Origin: an uncultured Ruegeria sp.
GTDB lineage: Bacteria > Pseudomonadota > Alphaproteobacteria > Rhodobacterales > Rhodobacteraceae
NCBI RefSeq assembly: GCF_947504215.1
Contig: NZ_CANNGO010000001.1
Location: 1-64,000 of the forward strand
DNA: 64,000 nucleotides
Reading direction: 5' to 3'
In this document: one piece after another, positions 1 through 8,967 of the stretch
How positions within the stretch are numbered: position 1 is the stretch's first letter
Layout: every line of letters starts with the position of its first letter
Notes under the pieces: generated by a model
The model's database searches: none
What the model saw: only the letters and a program-made list of their open reading frames with translations
Told to the model about the DNA's origin: nothing
Translations under genes and position numbers: made by a program

Positions 1-77
1 TGGCGCGGTTGACGGGGCTCGAACCCGCGACCCCCGGCGTGACAGGCCGGTACTCTAACCATCTGAGCTACAACCGC
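1..77 (-). tRNA. tRNA-Asp (GTC), copy 1
   Basis: Read on the minus strand, this is a full cloverleaf with a 7-bp acceptor stem (GCGGTTG paired to CAACCGC), TAGCTCAGATGG D-arm, anticodon loop CTGTCAC giving anticodon GTC, GGTTCGAGCCC T-arm and an encoded CCA. It decodes aspartate codons. An identical copy follows after a 42-nt spacer, so the two are probably cotranscribed. The 3' end lies at the window edge but appears complete. Confidence 0.95.
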
Positions 78-119
78 GCATTTTCGTGATCCCTAGGCCC
101 GGATCCAGGCTGACAGCAG

Positions 120-196
120 TGGCGCGGTTGACGGGGCTCGAACCCGCGACCCCCGGCGTGACAGGCCGGTACTCTAACCATCTGAGCTACAACCGC
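120..196 (-). tRNA. tRNA-Asp (GTC), copy 2
   Basis: This is an identical 77-nt duplicate of the tRNA-Asp at 1-77, with the same GTC anticodon and encoded CCA, on the minus strand. It is the upstream member of the tandem pair. Exact identity over the whole gene indicates recent duplication or gene conversion. Confidence 0.95.
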
Positions 197-409
197 CCGC
201 TGCCCGTTCATTGCTGAACGTTGGGGTGTATTATGGGTCCGCCCCGGTATCGTCAAGCGGCGTTTTGAAGTTTTTTGCGCTCAGCTGATTTTTTCCCAAG
301 CTGTTAGTCGGAGGAACAAGATCAGGTTGAACTATTCCGCTCTGGTAGCGCAGTTGATCGCCCACCGGTCTTGCGCAATTCCCAAAGCCGCTGTAGAAGC
401 GCGCCGCGC

Positions 410-484
410 GGGTGATTAGCTCAGTGGTAGAGCGCTTCGTTCACATCGAAGATGTCAGGAGTTCAAATCTCTTATCACCCACCA
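410..484 (+). tRNA. tRNA-Val (CAC)
   Basis: The acceptor stem GGGTGAT pairs with ATCACCC. The D-arm is TAGCTCAGTGGT, the anticodon stem-loop is CTTCG-TTCACAT-CGAAG (anticodon CAC) and the T-arm is AGTTCAAATCT, followed by ACCA. It decodes GTG valine codons. It is oriented opposite to the tRNA-Asp pair and to lon, and stands alone. Confidence 0.93.
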
Positions 485-565
485 AGCCTTCGCTGTTAAA
501 TCTCTGACTTTATTTACCTTTCCTCGATCAACTACCAGATGGCCGGTTAGATGTATCGTGAGAAA

Positions 566-598
566 CAAAAAAAGGCGCACCCATAAGATGCGCCCTTT
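566..598 (-). terminator. Rho-independent terminator of lon
   Basis: On the minus strand GGGCGCA, a 9-nt loop and TGCGCC form a hairpin followed by TTTTTTTGTTT. It begins about 19 nt past the lon stop codon, a classic intrinsic terminator arrangement. Confidence 0.85.
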
Positions 599-616
599 CG
601 ATGGTCTGAGATTGAT

Positions 617-3025
617 TTAATGGGCCGTAGCAGACGGGCTTGTACTTTCTGCTGCTTTGGCTGCAGCCGCGGCTGCTTCCTCAGCGGCTTCGTCCCACTC
701 GATCGGCTCAGGTGCACACACCAAAGCTTGTTTCAGAACCTCCGAGACATGCGCCACCGGGATGATGTCCAGACCTTCCTTAACGTTGTCCGGAATCTCG
801 GCCAGATCCTTTTCGTTTTCCTCGGGGATCAGAACGGTCTTGATACCGCCACGAAGCGCCGCCAACAGCTTTTCCTTCAAACCGCCGATCGGCATTGCGT
901 TGCCGCGCAACGAGACCTCACCCGTCATGGCGATGTCCTTGCGCACCGGAATACCGGTCAGCACCGACACGATCGAGGTCACCATTGCCAGACCCGCACT
1001 TGGGCCATCTTTTGGCGTTGCGCCATCCGGCACGTGGACGTGGATGTCCAACTTATCGAACTTGGGTGGCTTCACCCCGATCTGAGGCGAGATGGAACGC
1101 ACGTAGGAGGAGGCTGCGTCGATGGATTCCTTCATCACATCGCCCAGCTTACCTGTGGTCTTCATCCGACCTTTGCCGGGCAGTTTCAGAGCTTCGATAT
1201 GAAGCAGATCACCGCCCACTGACGTCCAGGCCAGACCGGTGACAACACCGACCTGATCGTCCTGTTCAGCCAGACCGTAGCGGAACTTGGGAACTCCAAG
1301 GAACTCATCAAGATTATCCGGAGTCACCTTAACGGTTTCCGCCTCTTTCTTGATGATCTTGGTCAGCGATTTTCGAGCCACCTTGGCGATCTCACGCTCA
1401 AGATTCCGCACGCCCGCTTCACGGGTATATGTGCGGATCATCTTTTGCAGGGCCTCATCGGTCAGTTCAAATTCCTTGTCCTTAAGGCCATGGTTTTTGA
1501 CCTGCTTGCCGATCAGGTGTTGCTTGGCGATCTCGCTTTTTTCGTCCTCGGTGTAGCCGGCCAGCGGAATGATCTCCATCCGGTCAAGCAAGGGCCCGGG
1601 CATGTTGTAGCTGTTGGACGTGGTCAGGAACATTACGTTCGACAGGTCGTATTCGACCTCAAGGTAGTGATCCATGAACGTGTTGTTCTGTTCCGGGTCC
1701 AAAACCTCAAGCATGGCCGAGGCCGGATCGCCACGAAAGTCCTGCCCCATCTTGTCGATTTCATCGAGCAGGATGAGCGGGTTCGTGGTCTTCGCCTTTT
1801 TCAGCGCCTGAATGATCTTGCCAGGCATTGAGCCAATGTATGTCCGACGGTGACCGCGGATCTCGGATTCGTCGCGCACCCCACCCAGCGAGATGCGAAT
1901 GAACTCGCGCCCCGTCGCCTTGGCAACGGATTTACCCAAGCTGGTCTTACCCACGCCCGGAGGGCCAACAAGGCACATGATCGGGCCTTTTAGCTTTTTC
2001 GAACGCTGCTGAACTGCCAGATATTCGACGATCCGTTCTTTGACCTTCTCAAGGCCATAGTGATCGTCATCCAGGACTTTCTGCGCGCGACCCAGATCTT
2101 TCTTGACGCGAGACTTGGTGCCCCATGGCAGCGACAAAATCCAGTCCAGATAGTTGCGCACGACAGTGGCTTCAGCCGACATCGGGCTCATGTTGCGCAG
2201 CTTCTTCAGCTCACCTTCGGCCTTTTCGCGCGCCTCTTTCGACAGCTTGGTCTCGGCGATTTTCTCTTCCAGCTCAGCAACTTCGTTCGAGCCGTCTTCG
2301 CCATCACCAAGTTCCTTCTGAATGGCCTTCATCTGCTCATTCAGATAGTATTCGCGCTGCGTCTTCTCCATCTGGGATTTGACGCGGGTCTTGATCTTCT
2401 TCTCGACCTGCAGAACCGACATTTCGCCCTGCATCAGGCCATAGACTTTCTCAAGCCGCTCGCTGACGCTGAGCGTTTCAAGCAGCTCCTGCTTTTGCTC
2501 AACTTCGATCCCAAGATGGCCGGACACAAGATCCGCCAGCTTGGCGGGTTCAGTGGTTTCACCCACAGCGGTCAGCGCTTCTTCGGGGATGTTCTTGCGC
2601 ACTTTTGCATAGCGCTCGAACTCATCTCCGACGGTGCGCAGCAGTGCCTGCGTCGTGGTCACGTCGCCGGGCATCTCTGTCAGGTATTCCGCGCGGGCTT
2701 CAAAGAAGTTGTCGTTTTCCAGAAATTCTGTGATCTGTACCCGCGCCTGACCTTCAACCAGCACCTTCACGGTGCCGTCGGGCAGCTTCAGCAGTTGCAG
2801 AACGTTGGCCAGAACACCGGACCGGTAAATACCATCAACATCCGGATCATCGACGCCTGGGTCGACTTGGCTGGACAACAGAATTTGCTTGTCATCCTGC
2901 ATCACCTCTTCCAGCGCGCGGACCGACTTATCGCGGCCGACAAACAGCGGCACGATCATATGTGGGAACACCACGATGTCGCGCAGCGGCAGGACGGGGT
3001 ATGAGGAATTCAGAGGCTCTTGCAT
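617..3025 (-). CDS. lon: ATP-dependent protease Lon
   Basis: Lon is a cytoplasmic AAA+ serine protease that degrades misfolded proteins and short-lived regulators. The 802-residue product has the full family layout: an N-terminal substrate-binding LON domain starting YPVLPLRDIVVFPHM, a coiled-coil middle, the AAA+ module with Walker A GPPGVGKT near residue 355 and Walker B LILLDEIDK, and the C-terminal protease domain with catalytic Ser676 in KDGPSAGLAM. Length matches the family (about 780-810). The C-terminus is an alanine-rich tail. An AGGA Shine-Dalgarno precedes the ATG, and a heat-shock-like promoter and intrinsic terminator frame it as a single-gene unit. Confidence 0.98.
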   Translation of the reverse strand: MQEPLNSSYPVLPLRDIVVFPHMIVPLFVGRDKSVRALEEVMQDDKQILLSSQVDPGVDDPDVDGIYRSGVLANVLQLLKLPDGTVKVLVEGQARVQITEFLENDNFFEARAEYLTEMPGDVTTTQALLRTVGDEFERYAKVRKNIPEEALTAVGETTEPAKLADLVSGHLGIEVEQKQELLETLSVSERLEKVYGLMQGEMSVLQVEKKIKTRVKSQMEKTQREYYLNEQMKAIQKELGDGEDGSNEVAELEEKIAETKLSKEAREKAEGELKKLRNMSPMSAEATVVRNYLDWILSLPWGTKSRVKKDLGRAQKVLDDDHYGLEKVKERIVEYLAVQQRSKKLKGPIMCLVGPPGVGKTSLGKSVAKATGREFIRISLGGVRDESEIRGHRRTYIGSMPGKIIQALKKAKTTNPLILLDEIDKMGQDFRGDPASAMLEVLDPEQNNTFMDHYLEVEYDLSNVMFLTTSNSYNMPGPLLDRMEIIPLAGYTEDEKSEIAKQHLIGKQVKNHGLKDKEFELTDEALQKMIRTYTREAGVRNLEREIAKVARKSLTKIIKKEAETVKVTPDNLDEFLGVPKFRYGLAEQDDQVGVVTGLAWTSVGGDLLHIEALKLPGKGRMKTTGKLGDVMKESIDAASSYVRSISPQIGVKPPKFDKLDIHVHVPDGATPKDGPSAGLAMVTSIVSVLTGIPVRKDIAMTGEVSLRGNAMPIGGLKEKLLAALRGGIKTVLIPEENEKDLAEIPDNVKEGLDIIPVAHVSEVLKQALVCAPEPIEWDEAAEEAAAAAAKAAESTSPSATAH

Positions 3026-3104
3026 GCTCTATCCTTATCGTTGGCAAGACGGCTCCGGTCCCTCATCGAGGCAACACTCGGCCATCTCCTGTCTTGGACG
3101 ATAA

Positions 3105-3132
3105 AGGTGGGGCCGCATCGCCCTTTTTCAAC
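3105..3132 (-). promoter_or_regulatory. Putative RpoH (sigma-32) promoter of lon
   Basis: On the minus strand GTTGAAA is followed after 13 nt by CCCCACCT, close to the heat-shock consensus CTTGAAA-N(11-16)-CCCCATNT. The predicted start lies about 70 nt upstream of the lon ATG. Lon is a standard RpoH target in proteobacteria, so motif and context agree. The assignment rests on motif match only. Confidence 0.6.
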
Positions 3133-3248
3133 CTTACCGCCATGTATCAAAATTCAGAATGACCCGAGGTGTTACCGACTGCAAGACGTCCGCGGGACAT
3201 ATCCACCGAAAACTGTCAAAACACGCGACTAAGTTATTCGCCCTGTCC

Positions 3249-3656
3249 TCAAAAGATCCGTTGAACCGCCCGGGACAAAAAGAACCCGTGACCATCCTGG
3301 TTTGTGCACTCCAGCCCCTTTTTTGATGAATGGCACACAAATCCGCCAAACTGGCCTGTTACGCCGTATTCAGCCCGGTGATACCCGTCGCGATGGCGGC
3401 TAAGGGCCGCGCATACCATCTGGACGTTGCCCGTGTTGTTCATCAAGAATTCATGCCCCCAATCAGCCTGACAGTTCGCGGGTCGCGGCAAGGCCGGTGG
3501 GCCATTGCGTTCAATGATCGTACATTGAATGTCGGAAAATCCCGCACTTTCACCAACTGAGCATTGTATGTTTTCTGACGGGGTTTCAAATGTCCAGATA
3601 TCAGAAAACGCGGGCGTGGCGCATATAATCATCGCGCCGATCAGTGGGCGGAACAT
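3249..3656 (-). CDS. Secreted DUF6636-like protein
   Basis: A 135-residue protein with a signal peptide (MFRPLIGAMIICATPAFSD) and a mature domain rich in cysteines, starting WTFETPSENIQCSV, a pattern I associate with the DUF6636 family of unknown function. Six cysteines in the mature part suggest disulfide bonds in the periplasm. An in-frame ATG 33 nt upstream exists, but a perfect GGAGG lies 6 nt before the ATG used here, and only this start gives a proper signal peptide. It stands alone between lon and tgt, with no functional context. Confidence 0.7.
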   Translation of the reverse strand: MFRPLIGAMIICATPAFSDIWTFETPSENIQCSVGESAGFSDIQCTIIERNGPPALPRPANCQADWGHEFLMNNTGNVQMVCAALSRHRDGYHRAEYGVTGQFGGFVCHSSKKGLECTNQDGHGFFLSRAVQRIF

Positions 3657-3747
3657 CAAAGCCTCCGGGGTCAAATCGCAAAAATACACTGTAACAATCT
3701 AGAAACAGTGTACCGTTTTTAAGCTGTATTGTCACCGAAAAGGATGG

Positions 3748-4878
3748 TCAAACTGGCGCGATATCGCCCTGCGCGCGCTGTGTGTGGAACTGCTCCTGCC
3801 ACCGCTCAAACGTCCCTGCGGAAATCGCATCGCGCATATCCTGCATGATCTCCTGAAAGTAATGCAGGTTGTGCCATGTCAGCAGCATGCCCGATATCAT
3901 CTCATTCGCGCGGAAGACGTGGTGCAGATAGGCACGTGAGTAGTTCGAGCATGCAGGACACGAACATGCCTCGTCCAAGGGACGCGGATCATCGGCGTGC
4001 CTTGCGTTTTTGATGTTCACAACGCCAAACCGCGTAAACACCTGGCCTGTGCGGCCAGACCGCGAAGGCAGCACGCAATCCATCATGTCAATGCCACGTG
4101 CAACCGCCCCAACGATATCATCAGGCTTTCCGACACCCATAAGGTATCGCGGCTTGTCTTCGGGCAGGAAACCGGGGGCGTAGTCGAGGCAGGAGAACAT
4201 CGCCTCTTGCCCTTCACCTACGGCCAGACCGCCTATTGCATAGCCTTCAAACCCGATGTTTTTCAAAGCTTCGGCGCTTTCCTCGCGCAGATCACGCTCT
4301 AACCCGCCCTGCATGATGCCAAACAGCGCGTGCCCCGGACGGTCGCCGAACGCTTCACGGGACCGGTCCGCCCATCGCATCGACAGGCGCATAGATTCGG
4401 CAATGCGATCACGATCGGCTGGCAAGGCGGGGCATTCGTCGAAACACATGACAATGTCAGACCCCAGCAGGCGCTGAATCTCCATCGACCGTTCCGGTGA
4501 CAATTCGTGTTTGGAGCCGTCAATATGCGATTTGAAGGTCACGCCCTTCTCGGTCAGCTTGCGCAGGCCCGCCAGTGACATGACCTGAAACCCGCCTGAG
4601 TCCGTCAGGATCGGTCGATCCCAGTTCATGAACTTGTGTAGCCCGCCCAAACGGTCGATCCGTTCCGCGGTTGGACGCAACATCAGGTGGTAGGTGTTAC
4701 CCAGCAGGATATCCGCGCCCGTAGCACGCACGCTTTCGGGCATCATTGCCTTGACCGTCGCCGCTGTCCCAACGGGCATAAAGGCTGGTGTGCGCACGTC
4801 ACCGCGCGGCGTCTTGATGACACCATTACGGGCCTTGCCATCCGTGGCTTTCAGTTCAAATGAAAATCGCTGGGTCAT
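3748..4878 (-). CDS. tgt: Queuine tRNA-ribosyltransferase
   Basis: Tgt exchanges guanine-34 of GU(N) anticodon tRNAs (Asp, Asn, His, Tyr) for the queuosine precursor preQ1. The 376-residue product shows [10 protein letters not shown], the FDECPALP and GGLAVGEG active-site segments, and the zinc site formed by CSCPAC plus a distal Cys/His in LLTWHNL. It starts at [14 protein letters not shown], the usual family N-terminus; a longer frame begins 54 nt upstream without support. It follows the nucleoside hydrolase gene by 63 nt on the same strand and may be cotranscribed. Its tRNA-Asp substrates are encoded at the window start. Confidence 0.96.
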   Translation of the reverse strand: MTQRFSFELKATDGKARNGVIKTPRGDVRTPAFMPVGTAATVKAMMPESVRATGADILLGNTYHLMLRPTAERIDRLGGLHKFMNWDRPILTDSGGFQVMSLAGLRKLTEKGVTFKSHIDGSKHELSPERSMEIQRLLGSDIVMCFDECPALPADRDRIAESMRLSMRWADRSREAFGDRPGHALFGIMQGGLERDLREESAEALKNIGFEGYAIGGLAVGEGQEAMFSCLDYAPGFLPEDKPRYLMGVGKPDDIVGAVARGIDMMDCVLPSRSGRTGQVFTRFGVVNIKNARHADDPRPLDEACSCPACSNYSRAYLHHVFRANEMISGMLLTWHNLHYFQEIMQDMRDAISAGTFERWQEQFHTQRAQGDIAPV

Positions 4879-4941
4879 GTTATCAACTCGGAGCGCGGAA
4901 CCGGGCAGCATTTGCCCGATCAACCCGCCCAATGCAACCCG

Positions 4942-5853
4942 TCAGGGCAATGAGGCGACGCGGTCCGTAAATAGTCGCACCACTCCTGCCCCGTCTACAT
5001 TGCGGCAAACAGAGATCGACGGACGAGACGGATCCGGCCGCGTCGCCCCCAATTCAGGTCCGTGCGCGATGACTTGAAGGCCGATTGAAGCCATGTCGAA
5101 CATCGGATCATGTGTGCAGGCGATCACTGCCGTTGAATCATGCAATCCGCACCCTTCTAACCCACCAATTTCCTTGTAGAATTTCAGATAGAACCGAGAG
5201 ATATCGTGCAGGAACGCCCCCATATGAGGGGATCGACTGGCCAGCGCTTCGAAATCGGCGGCCTCGTACAAGGTTTTCAGCGTCACATCCAAACCAACCA
5301 ACACGGTTTCCGGTGGGGTCGCAAAGACTTCGTTTGCGGCCGCAGCATCGTGATAGATATTCGCCTCTGCATGTTCAGTGATATTGCCAGGGCAGAAAAC
5401 CGCACCGCCCATGATCACCAGCCGCTTCAGATTCGACGGAAATTCGGGATCAAGGCGGATTGCGTCCGCAATATTGGTCAAAGGCCCAATCGCACAGACT
5501 ACCAGTTCGCCTTTGTGTACACGGGCCATTTCGGCAAGAAACTCAGCCGCAGGCAAAGCATGGTTGTAACCGATTTCCGGAATGTCTGTCAGATCACCAA
5601 ATCCCTCGGGCCCATGAACATGTTCGGAGGGGGTATGACTGTCCGATCCGCGCGGGAAAGACGCGCCTTGCGCCACCGGGATAGATAATCCCAATTTATC
5701 CAGCAAATACCGTGCATTACGACTGGATTGGTGCACATGCGTATTGCCAAAAACGGTGGTCAGGCCAACCAGCTCAATTTCAGGCGCCGCAGCAGCATAT
5801 GCGATGGCCATTGCATCATCGATGCCAGGGTCAGTGTCGATTATCAGTTTCAT
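4942..5853 (-). CDS. Inosine-uridine preferring nucleoside hydrolase
   Basis: Nucleoside hydrolases cleave the N-glycosidic bond of ribonucleosides for base salvage. The 303-residue product has the diagnostic calcium-binding N-terminus IIDTDPGIDDAMA, the CAIGPLTNIA segment, GGAVFCPGNITEHAEANIYHD and the C-terminal GLHDSTAVIA aspartate. The length is typical of the IunH family. Substrate range (purine, pyrimidine or mixed) cannot be read from the sequence. It is upstream of tgt on the same strand and divergent from the SPFH gene. Promoter sequences were not obvious in the 175-nt divergent spacer. Confidence 0.93.
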   Translation of the reverse strand: MKLIIDTDPGIDDAMAIAYAAAAPEIELVGLTTVFGNTHVHQSSRNARYLLDKLGLSIPVAQGASFPRGSDSHTPSEHVHGPEGFGDLTDIPEIGYNHALPAAEFLAEMARVHKGELVVCAIGPLTNIADAIRLDPEFPSNLKRLVIMGGAVFCPGNITEHAEANIYHDAAAANEVFATPPETVLVGLDVTLKTLYEAADFEALASRSPHMGAFLHDISRFYLKFYKEIGGLEGCGLHDSTAVIACTHDPMFDMASIGLQVIAHGPELGATRPDPSRPSISVCRNVDGAGVVRLFTDRVASLP

Positions 5854-6028
5854 AGCGTCCCGATATCTTAGTCTGATATGGATGCAAAGCGGTCACAATG
5901 CATAAATTCGGCCAAAAATTATCCCATTTGAACGTTTGCATCCGTCTTGTTTCCATCCATACCAGAGTTGAAATCATGCGACTCAACCCTTAAATGTATA
6001 CCATCGTACACAATAAAAGAGGACAGAT

Positions 6029-6919
6029 ATGACCGAAGACCAGATTATTGGGTTGCTATCGTCAAACATCATTTACGTCTTGGCCGCCGTTTTGGTGGTT
6101 ATCGTTATCCTCAAGGGCATCAAGATCGTCCCGCAATCCGAAAAATTCGTGGTCGAACGCTTTGGTCGCCTGCACTCGGTCCTTGGCCCCGGCATCAACT
6201 TTATCGTGCCATTTCTGGATGTTGCGCGCCACAAGATTTCGATTCTGGAACGTCAGTTGCCGAACGCAACCCAGGATGCGATCACCAAAGACAACGTTCT
6301 GGTGCAAATCGACACTTCGGTCTTTTATCGAATTCTTGAACCGGAAAAGACCGTTTACCGTATTCGGGACGTCGACGGAGCAATCGCCACCACCGTAGCT
6401 GGCATCGTCCGTGCAGAAATCGGGAAAATGGATCTGGACGAAGTCCAGTCAAACCGCTCGCAACTGATTAATCGTATTCAGGAAAGTGTCGAAACGGCTG
6501 TGGACGACTGGGGCATACAGGTTACCCGCGCTGAGATTCTCGATGTGAATCTGGATCAGGCGACTCGGGACGCCATGTTGCAGCAGTTGAATGCCGAACG
6601 CGCACGCCGCGCCCAGGTGACTGAAGCTGAAGGTCTGAAGCGCTCGGTCGAGTTGCAAGCCGATGCCGAATTGTACGCGGCCGAGCAAACAGCCAAGGCC
6701 CGCCGTATCCAGGCTGACGCCGAAGCCTATGCCACAGGTGTCGTTGCCAAAGCCATTCAAGACAACGGTATCGAAGCGGCACAATATCAGGTTGCACTGA
6801 AGCAAGTTGAATCGCTGAACGCACTAGGCAACGGTTCTGGAAAACAGACGATCATCGTTCCTGCAAACGCAATTGAAGCCTTTGGAGATGCGTTCAAGAT
6901 GCTTAAAGGAGGAAAGTGA
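6029..6919 (+). CDS. SPFH/band-7 (stomatin/QmcA-like) membrane protein
   Basis: The 296-residue protein has one N-terminal membrane segment (residues about 10-30), then an SPFH/band-7 domain (VPQSEKFVVERFGRLHSVLGPG) and a charged coiled coil rich in Ala and Glu. Such slipins form oligomers at the membrane and are linked to protein quality control and membrane domains. The stop codon overlaps the start of an NfeD-like gene by one base (TGATG), the widespread stomatin/NfeD operon. A GAGG-type Shine-Dalgarno (agaggac) precedes the ATG. Confidence 0.93.
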   Translation: MTEDQIIGLLSSNIIYVLAAVLVVIVILKGIKIVPQSEKFVVERFGRLHSVLGPGINFIVPFLDVARHKISILERQLPNATQDAITKDNVLVQIDTSVFYRILEPEKTVYRIRDVDGAIATTVAGIVRAEIGKMDLDEVQSNRSQLINRIQESVETAVDDWGIQVTRAEILDVNLDQATRDAMLQQLNAERARRAQVTEAEGLKRSVELQADAELYAAEQTAKARRIQADAEAYATGVVAKAIQDNGIEAAQYQVALKQVESLNALGNGSGKQTIIVPANAIEAFGDAFKMLKGGK

Positions 6920-7197
6920 TGGCGGACCCCGTTTGGCTAACTTGGTGGATTTGGCTAGCCGCCGCACTTGCGCTTGCGATCCTTGAGGTCGCCCTGCCCG
7001 GTTTCATATTTCTGGGCTTTGCAATTGGTGCGGCGATCACGGGCCTTCTACTGGTCATTCCGGGGTTTGTACCGTCTTTATCCTTTCTGTTACTGATATT
7101 CGCGGTTCTTTCCTTGGTGGCCTGGCTTATCCTGCGTCGAATGTTCGCTCGACCGCACGGTCAGGTGAAAACCTTTGAACACGATATCAATGACTAA
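6919..7197 (+). CDS. NfeD-like membrane protein
   Basis: A 92-residue protein with two or three hydrophobic segments (WLTWWIWLAAALALAILEVA; FLGFAIGAAITGLLLVI; FLLLIFAVLSLVAWLI), a short NfeD partner of slipins that lacks the large protease domain. I start it at ATG 6919, since AAGGAGG (6906-6912) is 6 nt upstream, and not at the GTG three bases earlier. It overlaps the SPFH stop, so the two are translationally coupled. It probably recruits or modulates the SPFH oligomer in the membrane. Confidence 0.88.
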   Translation: MADPVWLTWWIWLAAALALAILEVALPGFIFLGFAIGAAITGLLLVIPGFVPSLSFLLLIFAVLSLVAWLILRRMFARPHGQVKTFEHDIND

Positions 7198-7292
7198 ACA
7201 GCTTTGGCGCCAAACTTGGCGCCATTGCCCCACTGGACGCTGTGGCGGGCATTCCCTATATAATCACTCAGGCAACTGACCCCGAGGCACCA

Positions 7293-7655
7293 ATGACCCA
7301 CCCAAGCGAACAGTTTGAAGGCACACCGCTGATTGCGCCATCGACAATAGAACACCCTTTGTACGAGCTTGTGGTTGAAGCGTGCCGGACGGTCTTTGAC
7401 CCGGAAATCCCCGTTAACATCTACGACCTTGGGCTGATCTATACGATCGATATCGCCAGCGACAACGCCGTGAAGGTGATCATGACCTTGACCGCACCCG
7501 GCTGCCCGGTTGCTGGTGAGATGCCTGGATGGATCGTTGAAGCCATTGAACCAGTCGCTGGCGTAAAAGAAGTAGATGTCGAACTGACCTGGGAACCTCC
7601 CTGGGGTATGGAAATGATGTCAGACGAGGCTCGACTGGAACTCGGCTTCATGTAA
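7293..7655 (+). CDS. sufT: SufT-like MIP18/DUF59 Fe-S assembly protein
   Basis: A 120-residue protein of the MIP18/DUF59 family, with FDPEIPVNIYDLGLIY and the conserved cysteine segment MTLTAPGCPVAGEMP. SufT assists maturation of Fe-S proteins. The start is the ATG at 7293 (MTHPSEQ); the frame stays open 17 codons further upstream, but the extension is not family-like. It is the last gene before a strong terminator and 0.8 kb from an A-type carrier gene, so this may be the end of a dispersed suf gene set. No sufBCDS is present in the window. Confidence 0.88.
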   Translation: MTHPSEQFEGTPLIAPSTIEHPLYELVVEACRTVFDPEIPVNIYDLGLIYTIDIASDNAVKVIMTLTAPGCPVAGEMPGWIVEAIEPVAGVKEVDVELTWEPPWGMEMMSDEARLELGFM

Positions 7656-7772
7656 GTGGGCGGCATCTGCTCGCATTCCGAACACTTGTCACAAAACGGT
7701 TGTTTATCTGTTACTTAACTGTGCAGAGGCTGTCACATAGTTGCGAGACATATGTGGCGCGTTGACGCCGCA

Positions 7773-7928
7773 ATGACCGTTTCGCGTTATATGCACGGGC
7801 CGACTGACCAACTGCCGCCCCCAAAAGACCCTGGCCCAGAATACGGACCGTTCTTGCCCGAGAACGGTCCTTTTTCATGGAAACGTCTCTTGCTGCCAGA
7901 TGCTATTTCAGACCACAGGTCGATTTGA
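7773..7928 (+). CDS. Possible 51-residue ORF or small-RNA region (uncertain)
   Basis: An uninterrupted frame starting MTVSRYMHGPTDQLPPPKD runs through a perfect 10-bp hairpin and ends inside the 3' end of the convergent gene. It has no clear Shine-Dalgarno and a proline-rich composition. The hairpin looks like an intrinsic terminator, so the 190 nt between sufT and it could be a small RNA or 3' UTR and not a coding gene. I list it only as a candidate; function unknown. Confidence 0.2.
   Translation: MTVSRYMHGPTDQLPPPKDPGPEYGPFLPENGPFSWKRLLLPDAISDHRSI
7845..7875 (+). terminator. Rho-independent terminator
   Basis: GGACCGTTCT, loop TGCCCG, AGAACGGTCC and TTTTT form a perfect 10-bp stem with U-tract. 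It lies 190 nt past the sufT stop, unusually far, suggesting either a long 3' UTR or a separate short transcript ending here. Confidence 0.88.
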
Positions 7929-8244
7929 TTTCGGCGGATCGTGCATTAAGCTGTGTAATGTAATCCCCTGACAACATTTTAAGCCTTTTGTTCTCAGTTC
8001 CCGTGACCAGACCCAGCAGCGCCCCAGCAGGTGTAATGGCCGCCACACTCTCAAGTTGCTTGTCCTCGGCATGCTTTTTTTCTGCATCAATGGCGCGCAA
8101 ATCACCTTCAGCTGTTGCGCAGTTAACCGGATGCCTGTCGGTGTCCGAGGCGGCAAACGCTGGGCCGATTGCCATAACACCAGCAACACAGAACACAGGC
8201 ACCAGCTTTGCCAATACACTCACCTTGATGTTTAGTGCGTTCAT
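7903..8244 (-). CDS. Small secreted protein, function unknown
   Basis: A 113-residue protein with an N-terminal export signal (hydrophobic stretch LVPVFCVAGVMAIGPAFAASD, cleavage predicted after AFA). The mature part has two cysteines (NCATAEGDL near the start, STCGLK at the end), likely one disulfide, around a charged helix and a short Gly/Ala-rich stretch (AAITPAGALLGLVTG). I do not recognise a named family. An AGGTGACATGG Shine-Dalgarno region precedes the ATG. It is monocistronic, convergent with sufT and divergent from the Fe-S carrier gene. Confidence 0.72.
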   Translation of the reverse strand: MNALNIKVSVLAKLVPVFCVAGVMAIGPAFAASDTDRHPVNCATAEGDLRAIDAEKKHAEDKQLESVAAITPAGALLGLVTGTENKRLKMLSGDYITQLNARSAEIKSTCGLK

Positions 8245-8463
8245 TCCATGTCACCTTTCTTGTCGGGTTGCGTTGCAGCTTTCAATGAAAGTGGGTCGTA
8301 CATTGGCAAGCTAAGTCGATCAGTACGGCCAAAACAAGCCATCGTTTCAGAAACATCAGAAAAGTCATAATCGGTGTGAAAATCCGTTCTTTTCCACACA
8401 CATACTTGAGCCTCACCTAAGTCGGCCCTAAATTGTAGGTAACGTGCGACGACGGAGACTCAG

Positions 8464-8829
8464 ATGTTTGGCATTCCCGGCAAGCAGGCCGTGACCATAA
8501 CGCCCAAAGCTGCAGAGCAGATTACCCGCCTGATGTCATCCGGCGGTCACGCGGGGTTGCGCATTGGCGTCAAAAAAGGCGGATGCGCAGGCATGGAATA
8601 CACCATGGAATATGTTGATCAGCCTGACCCGCATGACGAAGTTGTCGAACATGACGGCGCGCGTGTGATGATCGCCCCAATGGCGCAGATGTTCCTGTTT
8701 GGCACTGAAATCGACTATGAGGTCTCGTTGCTGGAAGCTGGTTTCAAGTTTAAGAACCCGAATGTTGTCGATGCCTGCGGCTGCGGGGAATCGATCAAAT
8801 TTGATGAAAACCTTGCATCGCAGGGCTGA
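8464..8829 (+). CDS. sufA: A-type Fe-S carrier (HesB/IscA/SufA family)
   Basis: A-type carriers hold [2Fe-2S] or [4Fe-4S] clusters and pass them to apoproteins. The 121-residue product has the three invariant cysteines, one in KKGGCAGMEY and two in DACGCGES near the C-terminus, with the usual spacing. sufA is preferred over iscA because a sufT-like gene is close by and no isc genes are seen. It has its own upstream region of about 220 nt, and a GGAG Shine-Dalgarno (gacggagact) precedes the ATG. The subfamily (SufA, IscA or ErpA) remains uncertain. Confidence 0.92.
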   Translation: MFGIPGKQAVTITPKAAEQITRLMSSGGHAGLRIGVKKGGCAGMEYTMEYVDQPDPHDEVVEHDGARVMIAPMAQMFLFGTEIDYEVSLLEAGFKFKNPNVVDACGCGESIKFDENLASQG

Positions 8830-8967
8830 ATTCTTCTGCAATAGTCTTGCGTTTCGATTGGGCTGACCTTCAGGCGATACTCGTGCAATCTCCAACCGGA
8901 ATTGTCAGGCCTTCCAGACGATGTTATCCGATCTATCAAATGACATAGCGTTACGAGAGGATTGGAT

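Noticed and set aside
335..395. Partial tRNA-like text (ggtagcgcagttgatcg ... ccggtcttgc)
   Set aside because: It does not fold into a complete cloverleaf, and no acceptor stem is present; at best a remnant.
2060..3004. Long plus-strand frame (314 codons) opposite lon
   Set aside because: An antisense shadow of a highly conserved gene in GC-rich DNA, with no domain match.
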